Positions 27,315 to 28,264 of a stretch of 28,264 bases of DNA are shown here, piece after piece. A program made the translations under genes and the position numbers. The first letter of the stretch is position 1; each line of letters starts with the position of its first letter. The stretch covers positions 1 through 28,264 of the forward strand of contig JAZUPZ010000019.1 in assembly GCA_045605445.1 (NCBI GenBank). Reading direction: 5' to 3'. The DNA comes from CAZMHL01 sp045605445 (GTDB lineage: Bacteria; Bacillota; Clostridia; RGIG6154). Below the pieces are notes generated by a model. It was not told where the DNA came from. It did not search any database and saw only the letters and a list, made by a program, of their open reading frames with translations.

Positions 27315-28264
27315 TTATTCCTTATCGGGATTTAAAAGTCTTATTACAAACAAGGTTGCAACCATAAGAAGAACAGATACAGGAAGCATTACATACCAGT
27401 TCTGAACAAAGCCTGCAACCAAATAGCAAACGAAGGAAACGATTGCAACTGTTATTGCATAAGGAAGCTGAGTTGAAACGTGGTTAATATGGTTAGACTG
27501 TGAACCTGCAGATGACATAATTGTTGTATCTGAAATAGGTGAACAGTGGTCACCGCAAACCGCACCTGCCATACAAGCAGAAATTGCAATAATTGTCATT
27601 TCGCCAAAGCCGCCGAAGGCTGCAATAACGATTGGAATAAGAATACCGAAGGTTCCCCATGAAGTTCCTGTTGCAAAGGAAAGTCCTACAGCAATAAGGA
27701 AGATAATTGCGGGGAGGAAGTTGATGAACGCTGAAGCATTAACAATTCCCGCAATGTATTCTGCAGCGCCGAGGCTGTCTGTCATACATTTAAGAGTCCA
27801 TGCGCAGGTAAGAATCATAATAGCAGGAACCATAGCCTTGAAGCCTTCAGGGATGCAATCCATACATTCTTTGAAGGAAAGAACTCTTCTTAAGAGATAG
27901 TAAATAATTGCAAAAACAAGTCCGCCGAAGGAACCGAATACAAGACCAACAGAAGCATCGCAGTTAGCAAAAGCATCGATAAAGCTTTCGCCGCTGAAGA
28001 AGCCGCCTGAATAAATCATACCGATAACGCAGGTAACAATAAGAACGACAACGGGAAGAACGAGGTCGATGACCTTGCCCTTGGAAGATGTCTTTTCCTC
28101 GGCTGCATTTGCATAGGGGCGTGCATCTGTTGTATAGAGGTCGCCCGCAAGTGCGTTCATCTCATGACGCTTCATGGGACCGAAGTCGAAGTTCATAAGT
28201 GTGATCATAATGATCATGAGGATAGTAAGAAGCGAGTAGAAGTTGTAGGGGATAGCGCGGATGA
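27315..28264 (-). CDS. NhaC-family Na+/H+ antiporter (5' end outside window)
   Basis: The frame is open to the window edge, so at least 315 residues are seen; the ATG at 28217 is internal. Above it the frame reads IRAIPYNFYSLLTILMIIMI, a normal continuation of the family (IPYNFY). Multiple membrane segments follow (about LVLPVVVLIVTCVIG, VFAIIYYLL, FLPAIIFLIAVGLSFATGT, AITVAIVSFVCYLVAG). Signatures are SFATGTSWGTFGILIPI and GAVCGDHCSPISDTTI, typical of NhaC-type exchangers of Na+ for H+ or organic acids. A cytoplasmic loop MKRHEMNALAGDLYTTD follows the DFGPM segment. It ends in a strong terminator before the arg operon. Confidence 0.9.
   Translation of the reverse strand, partial: IRAIPYNFYSLLTILMIIMITLMNFDFGPMKRHEMNALAGDLYTTDARPYANAAEEKTSSKGKVIDLVLPVVVLIVTCVIGMIYSGGFFSGESFIDAFANCDASVGLVFGSFGGLVFAIIYYLLRRVLSFKECMDCIPEGFKAMVPAIMILTCAWTLKCMTDSLGAAEYIAGIVNASAFINFLPAIIFLIAVGLSFATGTSWGTFGILIPIVIAAFGGFGEMTIIAISACMAGAVCGDHCSPISDTTIMSSAGSQSNHINHVSTQLPYAITVAIVSFVCYLVAGFVQNWYVMLPVSVLLMVATLFVIRLLNPDKE

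Overview
The window looks like part of a chromosome from a spore-forming, low-to-moderate-GC Clostridia-type Firmicute, probably a gut anaerobe. The evidence is a spore-coat cotJ operon, strong AGGAGG-type ribosome sites, consensus sigma-A promoters, GreA, HPr/EI, plant-glycan hydrolases (GH3, a GH78 remnant) and a complete argCJBDF operon. No rRNA, tRNA or CRISPR array was seen.

Left part (1-3500): an intergenic repeat; a small XRE regulator divergent from a membrane-anchored cysteine-motif protein across a 32-bp interrupted palindrome; greA; a hypothetical gene; and a SLOG-family gene divergent from another XRE regulator. Three ACCC-N6-GGGT palindromes bracket the consensus promoter of the SLOG gene.

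CotJ region (3470-8220): cotJA and cotJB are intact and follow an AC-N16-CATANNNTA mother-cell-type promoter. cotJC, the manganese-catalase-like coat gene, is split after codon 31 by a 3656-bp element (4051-7706). The element carries a serine recombinase, a 55-aa ORF, a glycine/asparagine-rich probable beta-flower protein, and a DUF3990 (ADP-ribosyltransferase-like)/HTH gene pair. Joining the two GCGGA cores restores a 189-aa CotJC in frame. The predicted circle junction has perfect 10-bp inverted arms placed symmetrically around the core. This is the architecture of a skin-like, developmentally excised element, and it is the main finding.

8260-14350: a small operon of a 42-aa ORF, a DEDDh exonuclease and a TM2 protein. 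Next is a repeat-rich 660-bp gap. Then comes a compact five-gene minus-strand operon, in transcription order TIR-helical-TIR protein, YgjP-like metallopeptidase, PD-(D/E)XK-like protein, short peptide-deformylase homologue, HTH protein. It may be an undescribed conflict or defence cassette; no function is shown.

14351-20972: ptsH-ptsI (HPr has Arg instead of Ser at position 46), a GH78 fragment, an AraC regulator and a divergent domain-permuted GH3 glycosidase with paired TGTCTTGAA sites at its promoter.

20973-28264: a 245-bp tandem repeat, the argCJBDF operon (ornithine and citrulline synthesis) and an NhaC-family antiporter gene cut by the window edge.

A recurring intergenic motif, GTAC-N4-GTAC followed by RGCRA, sits inside inverted repeats at about 14.2 and 21.1-21.6 kb and inside a multi-stem element at 9.8 kb, with a related 32-bp block at 0.14 kb. 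It lies next to local sequence duplications and may mark an uncharacterised small mobile or structured repeat family.
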